DNA from: a virus
Reading direction: 5' to 3' (one strand)
Length of the DNA: 59,123 nt
Virus record (IMG/VR): IMGVR_UViG_3300032182_000379
Location: 6,147-65,269 of that record
Shown: piece by piece, positions 40,723-46,701 of the stretch
How the letters are laid out: every line of letters begins with the position of its first letter
Position numbering within the stretch: position 1 is the first letter of the stretch
Made by a program: the position numbers and the translations under genes
The notes under the pieces: generated by a model
Seen by the model: only the letters and a program-made list of their open reading frames with translations
Databases searched by the model: none
Told to the model about the DNA's origin: nothing

Positions 40723-41111
40723 TATGGTTTAAATACTAAATCTAGATTGTCAATCTTGGGTTGAGTGCCCAATATGATGTAATTAATTTTTGCTTGCATG
40801 TCATTGCCAGTTTCATCAAAGATAACTGCAACATCATAACAAGTCACTCTAGGTTCGTAGGAGTTGATGGAATCCTGGATGTTACCCTCCAGTTCAGAAG
40901 CAAGTGTATCCGTATAATTTTCAAAAAGTTGCCTAATTATATTTCCACCAAACTGAGGTAAAAAAGGCTTCTCAAAAAAATTGTACCTAACAATGTTTTT
41001 TACAGACTCTTTAATCGCTTTCTCATTCTTTAGAGTCAAAACATCCTTAGTTACAGGGTTTTTTTCAAATGTTAGACTAAAATCTCGGAAAGATTTTGAA
41101 ACAAACGCCAT
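40722..41111 (-). CDS. 25: Baseplate wedge subunit gp25 (129 aa)
   Basis: A lysozyme-like wedge protein family (GPW/gp25) that starts sheath assembly on the baseplate. Features: FSLTFEKNPVTKDVLTLKNE, then KNIVRYNFFEKPFLPQFGGN and the conserved SYEPRV motif near residue 88 (the EPR signature). Length equals T4 gp25 (132 aa). A late box GATAAATA lies 21 nt upstream. It overlaps gp6 by one base, as a coupled pair. Confidence 0.92.
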   Translation of the reverse strand: MAFVSKSFRDFSLTFEKNPVTKDVLTLKNEKAIKESVKNIVRYNFFEKPFLPQFGGNIIRQLFENYTDTLASELEGNIQDSINSYEPRVTCYDVAVIFDETGNDMQAKINYIILGTQPKIDNLDLVFKP

Positions 41112-41132
41112 TTTTACAGTTCGACCATGATT

Positions 41133-41140
41133 TATTTATC
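41133..41140 (-). promoter_or_regulatory. Late promoter box GATAAATA for gp25
   Basis: Matches NATAAATA; 21 nt before the gp25 ATG in the short gap after the 56-aa gene. Confidence 0.6.
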
Positions 41141-41153
41141 AGGGTTTCAAAAA

Positions 41154-41324
41154 CTAATCGCTCAAACGCTCAACATAGTCATCAAATCCGTTTTTACGGT
41201 CTTTGGAAGGCGCGTTTTTCGCTTTTTTTGCTCTATTGAGGTATTTGTCGGACCTTGGATCAGTGATTAGGGTCATTCCAGACTTCATAAAGTCCTTTCC
41301 CAAGTCTGTTCGATGATTGCCCAT
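41154..41324 (-). CDS. Small charged protein (56 aa)
   Basis: Reads MGNHRTDLGKDFMKSGMTLI and ends DDYVERLSD, with a lysine-rich middle (RAKKAKNAPSKDRKNG). A very strong Shine-Dalgarno, AGGAGGT, stands before the ATG, so the reading frame is well supported despite its size. The SD is part of a long hairpin (41326-41370). It lies between the basic 48-aa gene and gp25. Function unknown. Confidence 0.78.
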   Translation of the reverse strand: MGNHRTDLGKDFMKSGMTLITDPRSDKYLNRAKKAKNAPSKDRKNGFDDYVERLSD

Positions 41325-41325
41325 G

Positions 41326-41370
41326 AAAAAAACCTCCTAAAAGTTCGTTTTAGAACTTTTAAAGAGGTTT
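41326..41370 (-). terminator. Hairpin with U-tract that also pairs the Shine-Dalgarno
   Basis: On the minus strand AAACCTC ... GAGGTTT (7 bp) encloses a second stem of 9 bp (TTAAAAGTTC side against GAACTTTTA) with loop TAAAAC, followed by a run of T. It has the shape of an intrinsic terminator for the upstream 48-aa gene, and its 3' arm contains the AGGAGG that should start the 56-aa gene, so folding would hide that site. Arms: 41330-41336/41364-41370 and 41338-41346/41353-41361. Confidence 0.6.
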
Positions 41371-41382
41371 CTATCTCTCTTT

Positions 41383-41390
41383 TATTTATT
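41383..41390 (-). promoter_or_regulatory. Possible late promoter box AATAAATA
   Basis: Fits NATAAATA and lies 58 nt before the 56-aa gene, at the stop of the 48-aa gene. Less certain than the others because of distance and AT-rich surroundings, and because the hairpin lies between it and the gene. Confidence 0.35.
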
Positions 41391-41532
41391 TTCCTTGTCC
41401 GCGATACGCTTTTTTCGCCTTATTACGCGAAGTGGCTGCGTATTTTGTGTTTTTAGACGATCCCTGACGAGTCAATTTGGGTTTTGCGGGTACATAACCA
41501 TCTTTTACGAGACCAGTTTTCGCTTTTGCCAT
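41386..41532 (-). CDS. Small very basic protein (48 aa)
   Basis: MAKAKTGLVKDGYVPAKPKL is followed by TRQGSSKNTKYAATSRNKAK and a KAYRGQGK end: 12 Lys/3 Arg and almost no acid, so it should bind nucleic acid. Similar short basic proteins occur in T4-like marine phages, to my recollection. It has a good sigma70 promoter directly upstream (TTGACA, 17 nt, TAGGAT), unlike the neighbouring late genes, so it may be made early. The start is ATG with only a weak SD. Confidence 0.75.
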   Translation of the reverse strand: MAKAKTGLVKDGYVPAKPKLTRQGSSKNTKYAATSRNKAKKAYRGQGK

Positions 41533-41556
41533 TGAAATTTAGCGGTTTACCCGTAA

Positions 41557-41585
41557 ATCCTAGTAGTACCAAGCGTTTTTGTCAA
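41557..41585 (-). promoter_or_regulatory. Sigma70-type promoter for the 48-aa gene
   Basis: TTGACA at 41585-41580, a 17-nt spacer, and TAGGAT at 41562-41557, ending 25 nt before the ATG. It is one of the few sites in the window with a perfect -35 box, and it overlaps neither coding region. Confidence 0.62.
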
Positions 41586-41586
41586 G

Positions 41587-41901
41587 TCATCCGCCGATGT
41601 AAACCTTTTTTGCGCCTGCTGATAGACCATTGTTGCCTACTGCATCACCGCAATTGACATTAGAACCCAATCTTCCGCATTTTATATTGTTTACATACAC
41701 AGAATTGCTCCCATCAGCGATCCCTCGTGCTGATCCTGCGTGAGTTGTCTGTCCACAAGTGTGTGGAGCATACTGATCACCCACTCTACCGACTTGCATA
41801 TTGCCTGCAAAGACGTTTGAGGACCCCTGTGTGAGGTTTGTTGGGGGAAAACACCCGTGTCCAGTGGATTGACCACCTACTACTGCTGGAGTTGTTGCCA
41901 T
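41587..41901 (-). CDS. 5.4: PAAR-type baseplate spike tip, gp5.4-like (104 aa)
   Basis: Glycine-rich beta protein with the metal-binding pattern of PAAR proteins: GHGCFPP (H15, C17), APHTCGQTTHAGSA (H47, C49, H54), IKCGRLG (C75) and VNCGDAVG (C84). PAAR proteins sharpen the membrane-piercing spike; in T4, gp5.4 sits on gp5. It overlaps the 214-aa gene by one base. Three His and one Cys normally bind zinc, and there are more candidates than needed here. Confidence 0.85.
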   Translation of the reverse strand: MATTPAVVGGQSTGHGCFPPTNLTQGSSNVFAGNMQVGRVGDQYAPHTCGQTTHAGSARGIADGSNSVYVNNIKCGRLGSNVNCGDAVGNNGLSAGAKKVYIGG

Positions 41902-42545
41902 TATGTTCCGTATCTAATTTTGTTAGCGAGGATATCTTGTAATTTATCGCGTCCAAGATCCCAATTATTAAGAATCGTATGATTTGTTGATATCGTTTGA
42001 GTGAAAGGGACGCCTGCACACAGTAGATTCAACGTATATGTATATGTTACAACTATAGATGCTCTAGGATCTGGTTTGTATCTAATCAAAGTATCACATG
42101 GGTTTGGAATCTCTAACTCATACTGACCACCAATGCCATCTGGGTCGGATACGTTGTTCTTGCTAATGTTGTATATACGCCCCGCAGGATCGCTTATACT
42201 GCTCTGTAACTCAATGATAGGGGTATGATTAGGGTTACCCGTCGTATCGTCCCTGTACTCCCATTCTCGCTGGTCAAAGTACGTCTCATTAAACGTTCCA
42301 CTAATACTCAATGTGAGACTAGTGCTAGGAGTTGCATTAGGAGTATATGTTAGATTACCTATAGGAAGACCTGGATCTAGTCCTGGTTGAAAATTAGTAA
42401 TTAACGTTGGAGTTACTGAGGTTAATGCTACGTTAACAAGGGTTTCAACAATAATACCATTACACGGTTCCATCACAAGTAGGATAGAATCGCTAAATGG
42501 TACACCTATAGTAGCATCATTGAACGGTCTGGATAAACTTGCCAT
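41901..42545 (-). CDS. Unknown protein coupled to PAAR gene (214 aa)
   Basis: Mostly beta-type: MASLSRPFNDATIGVPFSDS, LTYTPNATPSTSLTLSISG, TYFDQREWEYRDDTTG, ASIVVTYTYTLNLLCAGVPF, ending LGRDKLQDILANKIRYGT. I do not recognise the family. Its stop shares a base with the PAAR start, so a structural role near the spike or central hub is plausible. Contains four cysteines. Confidence 0.75.
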   Translation of the reverse strand: MASLSRPFNDATIGVPFSDSILLVMEPCNGIIVETLVNVALTSVTPTLITNFQPGLDPGLPIGNLTYTPNATPSTSLTLSISGTFNETYFDQREWEYRDDTTGNPNHTPIIELQSSISDPAGRIYNISKNNVSDPDGIGGQYELEIPNPCDTLIRYKPDPRASIVVTYTYTLNLLCAGVPFTQTISTNHTILNNWDLGRDKLQDILANKIRYGT

Positions 42546-42579
42546 AACTTAGAGACTACGCGGGGGTTACGCGATTTTT

Positions 42580-42789
42580 TTACCCTCCAAGAGTATTTAA
42601 TCGATCTTCATGGTCACAAACAATATCTACCAGTTTCTCATACTCATCTGAACCAGGACGCCTCATCATCATCTTAGATTCGTTCACACGCTTCTCTAAG
42701 GCATTCACACGCGCCCATAAAAGTTCTAACTCAGCATCATACCTGAGTCTTTCATTGTTTTCAGACTGAATACTTTTCTTTTCCAACAA
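42580..42789 (-). CDS. Small coiled-coil protein, TTG start (69 aa)
   Basis: Only a TTG start gives the full coiled coil (NERLRYDAELELLWARVNAL, EKRVNES); it follows GAGGAG by 7 nt inside the end of the 67-aa gene. The next ATG, at residue 40, would lose most of it. The C-terminus DEYEKLVDIVCDHEDRLNTLGG is also helical. Function unknown. Confidence 0.6.
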   Translation of the reverse strand: MLEKKSIQSENNERLRYDAELELLWARVNALEKRVNESKMMMRRPGSDEYEKLVDIVCDHEDRLNTLGG

Positions 42790-42964
42790 ATTGCTCCTCT
42801 AAGTTGTAGTTCATAACCCAGTTCTCAGTTACCACATAGTAACCACTGATGTTTTCGCCATCACACTGGAAGCCATAGGTCCTCACTTTCTCACACACTC
42901 CATCAATGCAGAACTTCTTGTCACTGTGAAGGTATGAGTGATACCTTTCGTCCAGATTAATCAT
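42761..42964 (-). CDS. Small unknown protein (67 aa)
   Basis: MINLDERYHSYLHSDKKFCI, then DGVCEKVRTYGFQCDGENIS and an end NLEEQFVGKEKYSV. Three cysteines; no recognisable domain. Its end overlaps the coiled-coil gene by 29 nt. It begins 27 nt after the phosphopantetheinyl transferase-like gene and is probably in the same transcript. Confidence 0.65.
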   Translation of the reverse strand: MINLDERYHSYLHSDKKFCIDGVCEKVRTYGFQCDGENISGYYVVTENWVMNYNLEEQFVGKEKYSV

Positions 42965-42991
42965 GGCAGTTTTGTCTCTGATGTAATTATA

Positions 42992-43453
42992 TCAAATACA
43001 CACCGCACCTACAAGCCCCCTAGGTAATCCTGTAATATTGATTATACCATCCTTTACTTCTTTGTCTAAGTTACCTCCGATGGTCAACTTGTCACGTTTT
43101 ACCTTTGCTTCCTTTGCAGTCCATAACTCATAGAACTTTTGTTTGTCAGAGGTGATCTCTGAGGCACTAAAAAATCTACGAGAAATATTTTCAAAGGGAC
43201 GTTCTCTCGTAATCTCAATATCTATGCCGATGGGCATGGATGCTACCGCAACTGCAACGAAGTCGCCGCTGTCGGATTTGTTCCAATGCACAATGGCAGG
43301 TTTTTTGCAACTCAATTTACCCTCCAAGAAATCTGCGATACAAGCTCGGATGATCTTGGAATGACTGATCTGGGGCGACTCGAAAAGGTATACAAGAAAT
43401 TTTTCACCCAAAAAAATTTCTGAAATAGGGATCCTAAGTTTTTCAACGAACAT
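42992..43453 (-). CDS. 4'-phosphopantetheinyl transferase-like protein (153 aa)
   Basis: Enzymes of this family move the phosphopantetheine arm of CoA onto a serine of acyl or peptidyl carrier proteins. Sfp-type motifs appear in order: KKPAIVHWNKSDSGDFVAVA (residues 50-69, the KP...N.SHSG region), PIGIDIEITRERP (D78 and E80 as metal ligands), and FYELWTAKEAKVK (W111, K114, E115, K119). The usual His of SHSG is Asp here. The protein is shorter than Sfp (224 aa) but holds the core. No carrier protein gene is in the window, so the target may be a host ACP or a phage ACP elsewhere. It lies at the border between island and virion genes. Confidence 0.8.
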   Translation of the reverse strand: MFVEKLRIPISEIFLGEKFLVYLFESPQISHSKIIRACIADFLEGKLSCKKPAIVHWNKSDSGDFVAVAVASMPIGIDIEITRERPFENISRRFFSASEITSDKQKFYELWTAKEAKVKRDKLTIGGNLDKEVKDGIINITGLPRGLVGAVCI

Positions 43454-43554
43454 GATAGTACGGACGCGAATGCAAGACTTTATAGATTAGCTCTTTAGGT
43501 ACCATATTAACACGGGCTACGCCCCACCGCAACGGGGGCGGGGGCGACTGCCCC
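43454..43554. other. GC-rich intergenic gap with short hairpins
   Basis: Contains GGGGC/GCCCC (43540-43554) and GGGC-TAC-GCCC hairpins just after the stop of the 52-aa gene, without a clear U-tract. This is also the point where base composition shifts from the AT-rich virion genes to the more GC-rich island. Confidence 0.4.
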
Positions 43555-43713
43555 TCAGTCCTCCCAGAAGATGGGCAGTGCCTCTACTGCCTCGTCGTGG
43601 TAGAGTTCAGCGAAGAGACCAGCGATCGCAGCAGACGATGCACCCAGGGGATGCTCTACGCTGCCGTCATTCATGCACCACACGGTGCGGCGGGTCTGCA
43701 GGTCGGTGCTCAT
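43555..43713 (-). CDS. Small unknown protein (52 aa)
   Basis: MSTDLQTRRTVWCMNDGSVE, then a helical stretch (GASSAAIAGLFAELYHDEAV) and an acidic end IFWED. It has a plain sigma70-like promoter: TTGCCA, 17 nt, TACAAT, with TACAAT at 43752-43747. This is the only island gene seen with a recognisable -35 instead of the palindromic element. Function unknown. Confidence 0.65.
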   Translation of the reverse strand: MSTDLQTRRTVWCMNDGSVEHPLGASSAAIAGLFAELYHDEAVEALPIFWED

Positions 43714-43764
43714 GGAGTAGGTCATCAGTCGGTTGCTGTTGTGTGTATTGTACAGGGTCTGGCG

Positions 43765-43995
43765 TCACTTGGCAACGCCGAAGACCAGATCAGCGATGGC
43801 GTTGGTGTTGGCATCAGTGCGACACCAGCGGTAAGGGTCTGCCTTGGGGTTAGCGGGCACTGCCCAGATCATGCACTCTTCGCCCCATGCCTGAGCGATG
43901 CGGTAAGCGTGGTTCATGTCGGTTGCCCAGTCGCAACCGTGGGGGTCAAAGGTGCCCCATGCTGAGGGTTGGACTGCGAAGGTCATGGTGGGCAT
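43765..43995 (-). CDS. Small unknown protein (76 aa)
   Basis: MPTMTFAVQPSAWGTFDPHG, then HAYRIAQAWGEECMIWAVPA and a polar C-terminus. Rich in Trp and Ala. Preceded by promoter TATAAT at 44024-44019 that lies just past the stop of the 38-aa peptide gene. Function unknown. Confidence 0.7.
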   Translation of the reverse strand: MPTMTFAVQPSAWGTFDPHGCDWATDMNHAYRIAQAWGEECMIWAVPANPKADPYRWCRTDANTNAIADLVFGVAK

Positions 43996-44018
43996 CGGTC
44001 GTTTGCGTTGTTGATCTA

Positions 44019-44072
44019 ATTATAGAGGGTCAGCGGCACAGGTGCTGTTGGTGCAGTGCCACTCCTGCAACC
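44019..44072 (-). promoter_or_regulatory. Palindrome-linked promoter (copy K, variant)
   Basis: TATAAT, then 28 nt upstream an AGTGGCACTGC element; the exact copies have 27 nt. The element is inside the 38-aa peptide gene. Drives the 76-aa gene. Confidence 0.45.
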
Positions 44073-44146
44073 GCACCCTGTCGGATGTAGTCTGCAGCGA
44101 AGACGCCAACGATAAGGGCGAGGGAGACGGATGCAATGAGTTTCAT
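44030..44146 (-). CDS. Short membrane or signal-like peptide (38 aa)
   Basis: MKLIASVSLALIVGVFAADY has a positive start and a 16-residue hydrophobic run, then a short polar tail ending QQHLCR. It could be an inner-membrane peptide or carry a signal sequence with cleavage near VFAA. It follows the 69-aa gene by 7 nt and is probably co-translated. Too short for homology by eye. Confidence 0.55.
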   Translation of the reverse strand: MKLIASVSLALIVGVFAADYIRQGAVAGVALHQQHLCR

Positions 44147-44153
44147 GATAGAA

Positions 44154-44363
44154 TCAGTCGCGGTCGGAAATGTTCCAGACGCCCCAAGCGGGGGCATCGA
44201 TCAAGTCGTTTGCAGCACGGCGGCACTGACGAGCGCGGCGGTCTGCCTCCAGACACTCCATCGCGATGGACTTCAGAAAGGGGTTGGATGCATAGATGCC
44301 GTCATCATCGAAGAGGGACTGTGCCATGGGGAAGTCGGATGGTTTCATGGGTTTGTTGTTCAT
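44154..44363 (-). CDS. Small unknown protein (69 aa)
   Basis: I start it at ATG 44363 (MNNKPMKPSDFPMAQSLFDD) and not further upstream, because the upstream part overlaps the next gene and its promoter. Then come a helical cysteine-containing stretch (ECLEADRRARQCRRAANDLI) and the end VWNISDRD. Function unknown. Confidence 0.65.
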   Translation of the reverse strand: MNNKPMKPSDFPMAQSLFDDDGIYASNPFLKSIAMECLEADRRARQCRRAANDLIDAPAWGVWNISDRD

Positions 44364-44369
44364 GGGTCT

Positions 44370-44419
44370 ATTGTAGGTCAATTGAAGACGTAACCCGACT
44401 CGAAGGGGACAGTCTGTCC
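44370..44419 (-). promoter_or_regulatory. Palindrome-linked promoter (copy L, variant)
   Basis: TACAAT at 44375-44370 and a perfect GGACAG-T-CTGTCC palindrome at 44407-44419. The distance from -10 to the inner GACA base is 32 nt, equal to the exact copies. It lies within the 3' end of the 105-aa gene and serves the 69-aa gene. Confidence 0.5.
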
Positions 44420-44695
44420 ATTGTCCATGATGTACCAAGCGAAGTCTTTCTGAAACACGCCGTCGGTAGCACCGTTGCAGAACTCATTGATCAAAGCGTT
44501 CAAACGGGACTTAGTGGTGTTAGACTGCCAACCGCCGTCAAAGATCCGCATCCATGTGTCGGTGATCTCTGCAATCTTGTTTCCATGGAGTCGGACGGTA
44601 GAGACGCTGCCGACGGTCTCGACACAGGTGTTGGAGTTGGACCAGTTCTTGCCTGCGTTGATAGCGGCGTTCATTTGGGATTCGATCTTACGCAT
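44378..44695 (-). CDS. Phage protein with VRLHGN/SRLNAL motif, unknown function (105 aa)
   Basis: MRKIESQMNAAINAGKNWSN, then TVRLHGNKIAEI and WQSNTTKSRLNALINEF. The pattern (short N-terminal helix, strand with LHGN-IA, then T-SRLNAL) recalls a small protein family spread among phages, to my recollection; function unknown. Has its own promoter of the palindromic type. Confidence 0.72.
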   Translation of the reverse strand: MRKIESQMNAAINAGKNWSNSNTCVETVGSVSTVRLHGNKIAEITDTWMRIFDGGWQSNTTKSRLNALINEFCNGATDGVFQKDFAWYIMDNGQTVPFESGYVFN

Positions 44696-44725
44696 GATGT
44701 GGTGGGGTGATTGGTTGATGTCTTA

Positions 44726-44785
44726 ATTATAGCGGTCAGAGGGTGGGGCGGCGAGCACCGATGTGCCAGTTCACCCACTGTCCCA
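44726..44785 (-). promoter_or_regulatory. Palindrome-linked promoter (copy J, variant)
   Basis: TATAAT at 44731-44726, 28-nt gap, then AACTGGCACATC, with the other arm GGACAGTGG. It lies within the last codons of the 74-aa gene. Serves the 105-aa gene. Confidence 0.5.
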
Positions 44786-44960
44786 ATGACCTGTCACCAG
44801 ACAGCAGAAGCGCTACGATGTCACGCTTGCGAGTTTTGTAGGTGTACTCTACCAGCGGACCTTTGAACCAGCGAACTTTGAACGTACCTGTGAGCGGGTT
44901 AACCTTGAGAGTCCAGACGCTCTGTGAGACTGAAGGGGAGCAGGTGTTGATGCTGATCAT
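44736..44960 (-). CDS. KTSC-like small protein (74 aa)
   Basis: Start chosen at MISINTCSPSV because the longer frame would begin within the -10 box. The core (WTLKVNPLTGTFKVRWFKG, EYTYKTRKRDIVALL, SGDRSLGQWVNWHI) has the order of a KTSC domain: strand, F.G..Y.Y, helix, S.G..N. KTSC proteins are small and often encoded beside lysyl-tRNA or phage genes; their function is unclear. A second KTSC-like protein is at 46702-46956. Confidence 0.62.
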   Translation of the reverse strand: MISINTCSPSVSQSVWTLKVNPLTGTFKVRWFKGPLVEYTYKTRKRDIVALLLSGDRSLGQWVNWHIGARRPTL

Positions 44961-44982
44961 GTGGTTCGTTTGGTATGTACCC

Positions 44983-45039
44983 ATTATAGGCACAGGGTCA
45001 GACGGTTTGGGGTCGGTGGTGGACAGATGCTAGACTGTC
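44983..45039 (-). promoter_or_regulatory. Palindrome-linked promoter (copy M, variant)
   Basis: TATAAT at 44988-44983 and GACAG/CTGTC arms at 45022-45026/45035-45039, one nt further away than in the exact copies. Serves the KTSC-like gene. Confidence 0.42.
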
Positions 45040-45109
45040 ACCCTTCTAGGATCATCATGATGATCAGCAGCAGCATTCCAAACCCTTTGAGGATTTTCTT
45101 TGTCATCAT
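45038..45109 (-). CDS. Tiny hydrophobic peptide (23 aa)
   Basis: MMTKKILKGF then GMLLLIIMMILEG: a basic N-terminus and a single hydrophobic helix. Its ATG overlaps the stop of the 55-aa gene (ATGA), the usual sign of coupled translation. Too short to name; membrane insertion is inferred from composition. Confidence 0.5.
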   Translation of the reverse strand: MMTKKILKGFGMLLLIIMMILEG

Positions 45110-45273
45110 TCAGCGGGGAAGTTTTTGCAGACAGCATTACAAAGGACACGGATCAAATCCTCCATGTCGTCTTCACTAATCCATGGACTATTGTGCTGGG
45201 TAAACTCTTCGACGATTCCATCAATGTCCCACATGAGTTGTTCGCGTTGGGAGAGCATTTTGAGTCGATCCAT
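45106..45273 (-). CDS. Small acidic unknown protein (55 aa)
   Basis: Start set at MDRLKMLSQREQ; the longer frame overlaps the upstream gene for over 100 nt. Acidic and helical (DIDGIVEEFTQH, ISEDDMEDLIRVLCNAVC). It lies 10 nt after the 63-aa gene and is coupled to the 23-aa peptide. Unknown function. Confidence 0.65.
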   Translation of the reverse strand: MDRLKMLSQREQLMWDIDGIVEEFTQHNSPWISEDDMEDLIRVLCNAVCKNFPAE

Positions 45274-45283
45274 GATAGTAAAC

Positions 45284-45475
45284 TCAGAAAGGGTTGGTCC
45301 AGTTGTCACATTGGCGCTGTGAGATCTCATCACATTTGCAAAGCATATCGACGAAGTTGTTCCACTCCTCACGCTTGGCAATTGTATCACCTCGCCATGA
45401 TGGATTCTGCTTTACAAAGACTTTCCAGTTGTAGCGGAACTGTTGCAGAACTTGTGCTTTTGTGTAATGGCGCAT
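45284..45475 (-). CDS. Small unknown protein with QxQCDNWTNPF end (63 aa)
   Basis: MRHYTKAQVLQQFRYNWKVF, WNNFVDMLCKCDEISQRQCD and NWTNPF. The C-terminal pattern (two short helices around an acidic turn) is partly shared with the 57-aa protein at 50560-50733 (YECLIECDSLNQHICKRICK), suggesting a small family. First gene of a three-gene unit. Function unknown. Confidence 0.68.
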   Translation of the reverse strand: MRHYTKAQVLQQFRYNWKVFVKQNPSWRGDTIAKREEWNNFVDMLCKCDEISQRQCDNWTNPF

Positions 45476-45495
45476 GTGGTTTTGTAACTGTTCTC

Positions 45496-45551
45496 ATTAT
45501 AGACACAGGGTAAAAGGGAATGCGACCTGCTGTGTGACACTTTGCCAACTG
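45496..45551 (-). promoter_or_regulatory. Palindrome-linked promoter (copy I, variant)
   Basis: TATAAT at 45501-45496 and AAGTGTCAC about 34 nt upstream (two nt longer than the exact copies), with CAGTT as the weak opposite arm. The gap 45476-45599 also holds CTGACC/GGTCAG and CGCCCT/AGGGCG inverted repeats, which may terminate the 67-aa gene. Confidence 0.42.
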
Positions 45552-45599
45552 ACCCTGGTCAGCCGCCCTGATTAACATTTAAGGGCGACACAGTTAGTG

Positions 45600-45803
45600 T
45601 TAGATAAGGGGTTGCATTCTCACGACCTCAGGTGCTGTATCATCCACCTGAATAGTGATAATGTGAAAGTGAGGATTGAGGCGCTGGCATGTAGCGATTG
45701 CCTCCTCTCTTGTCTCAGCAATGTAACTCAGAATGTCCCACTGTTGATGACCATTAGGGCGGATATGTTCGCCGTAGAGATTGAACTTAGTCTCTTCAAT
45801 CAT
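45600..45803 (-). CDS. Small unknown protein (67 aa)
   Basis: Start at MIEETKFNLYGEHIRPNGHQ; longer versions run through the upstream gene. Alpha/beta ferredoxin-like layout: strand, helix (TREEAIATCQRL), strand (HFHIITIQVDD). Overlaps the 51-aa gene by 8 nt. Function unknown. Confidence 0.65.
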   Translation of the reverse strand: MIEETKFNLYGEHIRPNGHQQWDILSYIAETREEAIATCQRLNPHFHIITIQVDDTAPEVVRMQPLI

Positions 45804-45951
45804 AGGGGAAAAATGAGGATGAAGTGGAACCTGTGTAGTAAGGAAAGGGTGCAGCATCCTCCCCGAACATTTGGTAGTAGAGTTCGCTAAAGATAGCGAA
45901 ATCGTCTGGCGTTTCGTTATTCCAGACTTTCAGGATTGCATCGTAGTTCAT
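45796..45951 (-). CDS. Small acidic unknown protein (51 aa)
   Basis: MNYDAILKVWNNETPDDFAI, then LYYQMFGEDAAPFPYYTG and an SSSFFPYD tail. The start at 45951 is directly after the stop of the 57-aa gene. Acidic and aromatic. Unknown function. Confidence 0.6.
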   Translation of the reverse strand: MNYDAILKVWNNETPDDFAIFSELYYQMFGEDAAPFPYYTGSTSSSFFPYD

Positions 45952-45952
45952 A

Positions 45953-46126
45953 TCAGTTACCGTGGAAGGCATCGTGTGCATCAAGGACGAAATCTATGAC
46001 TTCATCAGTTGCACTAACGTTAAAACGGTCGCAGTACCAATCAACGCACATGTCTGCAGGGAACATAGTATCGAACATGAAATCCTGGAGTTCTTGGAGA
46101 GTGTTGGTCATCTGTGTTTTGTTCAT
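45953..46126 (-). CDS. Small unknown protein (57 aa)
   Basis: MNKTQMTNTLQELQDFMFDT, then DMCVDWYCDRFNVS and ATDEVIDFVLDAHDAF. Acidic and helical, two nearby cysteines. It heads a three-gene unit. A weak relative of the palindromic element (GTGGCACACT, with CAAGG opposite) lies about 31 nt above a poor TATACC box, so its promoter is uncertain. Confidence 0.65.
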   Translation of the reverse strand: MNKTQMTNTLQELQDFMFDTMFPADMCVDWYCDRFNVSATDEVIDFVLDAHDAFHGN

Positions 46127-46202
46127 GATGGTATATTTGCACAGATCGGGACCGATTGCAATCCAGAGTGTGCCACCTTGTCAACCGTCCACGGGCGGCT
46201 TG

Positions 46203-46232
46203 AATTCTCAATAAGAAAGAGTAGTTGAGAAT
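46203..46232. repeat. Inverted repeat of TTGAGAAT
   Basis: AATTCTCAATAA at 46203-46214 and TTGAGAAT at 46225-46232. The same decamer recurs at 47159-47211. Could be an operator or part of a hairpin in the 200-nt gap 46127-46327. Confidence 0.35.
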
Positions 46233-46260
46233 GAAAACATTTGCCGCTAAGTATAAAGAA

Positions 46261-46292
46261 CTCCTGTGACAGTCAAGAAACTGTCACAGGAG
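46261..46292 (-). terminator. Perfect 12-bp hairpin after the 57-aa gene
   Basis: CTCCTGTGACAG and CTGTCACAGGAG with an 8-nt loop, followed on the minus strand by TTCTTTAT. It lies 35 nt after the stop at 46328. It has the same core (GTGACAG/CTGTCAC) as the promoter palindromes but no -10 at 27 nt, so I read it as a terminator. Confidence 0.55.
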
Positions 46293-46327
46293 CGGTTGTT
46301 AATATTCAGTTTTGGTGTAGTGTATAT

Positions 46328-46501
46328 TCAGTCGGAAATGTATCCGACAAAGTAACACAAACCCTCTGCTACAAATTTGTTAGCGAGTCCCTGCAATTCA
46401 GGGTGATCATAGATCAAGTCAGTGTCAAGTAGATGTTGGATCATAGCGACCTCATCGTCCACTGAATTGATACATGTATCGGGGCGTACATTACTCTTCA
46501 T
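46328..46501 (-). CDS. Small unknown protein (57 aa)
   Basis: MKSNVRPDTCINSVDDEVAM, then IQHLLDTDLIYDHPELQGLA and FVAEGLCYFVGYISD. Start placed at 46501, overlapping the end of the 59-aa gene by 11 nt; longer forms run far into that gene. Unknown function; last gene before a strong hairpin. Confidence 0.6.
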   Translation of the reverse strand: MKSNVRPDTCINSVDDEVAMIQHLLDTDLIYDHPELQGLANKFVAEGLCYFVGYISD

Positions 46502-46670
46502 AGTACACATCATCCTCATAGTCGAAATCAACGTTCTTGATACGCTTTGCGTTAGATACATTATCCATGTATCCACTCTGAGCTAAATCGATGTATTGGG
46601 CGTATTCTTTTTTTCTTTGAGAGAATGAAGAATTCCGCCCTTTTCCGCGATTATTCCAAGTTTTCGCCAT
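46491..46670 (-). CDS. Small two-faced protein, basic start and acidic end (59 aa)
   Basis: MAKTWNNRGKGRNSSFSQRK is basic, while the end DFDYEDDVYYEE is strongly acidic. The opening recalls the basic 48-aa protein near gp25. Sits 31 nt after the KTSC-like gene and overlaps the next one. Unknown function. Confidence 0.62.
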   Translation of the reverse strand: MAKTWNNRGKGRNSSFSQRKKEYAQYIDLAQSGYMDNVSNAKRIKNVDFDYEDDVYYEE

Positions 46671-46701
46671 TTTCTTCAGAATTGAAAGTTTTCTTTAATA
46701 T

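Noticed and set aside
45387-45578. Minus-strand frame of 63 codons
   Set aside because: Overlaps the better supported 63-aa gene and its promoter in another frame.
46261-46292. Perfect palindrome as another promoter element
   Set aside because: No -10 box at 27-32 nt; a T-rich tail follows, so a terminator is the simpler reading.
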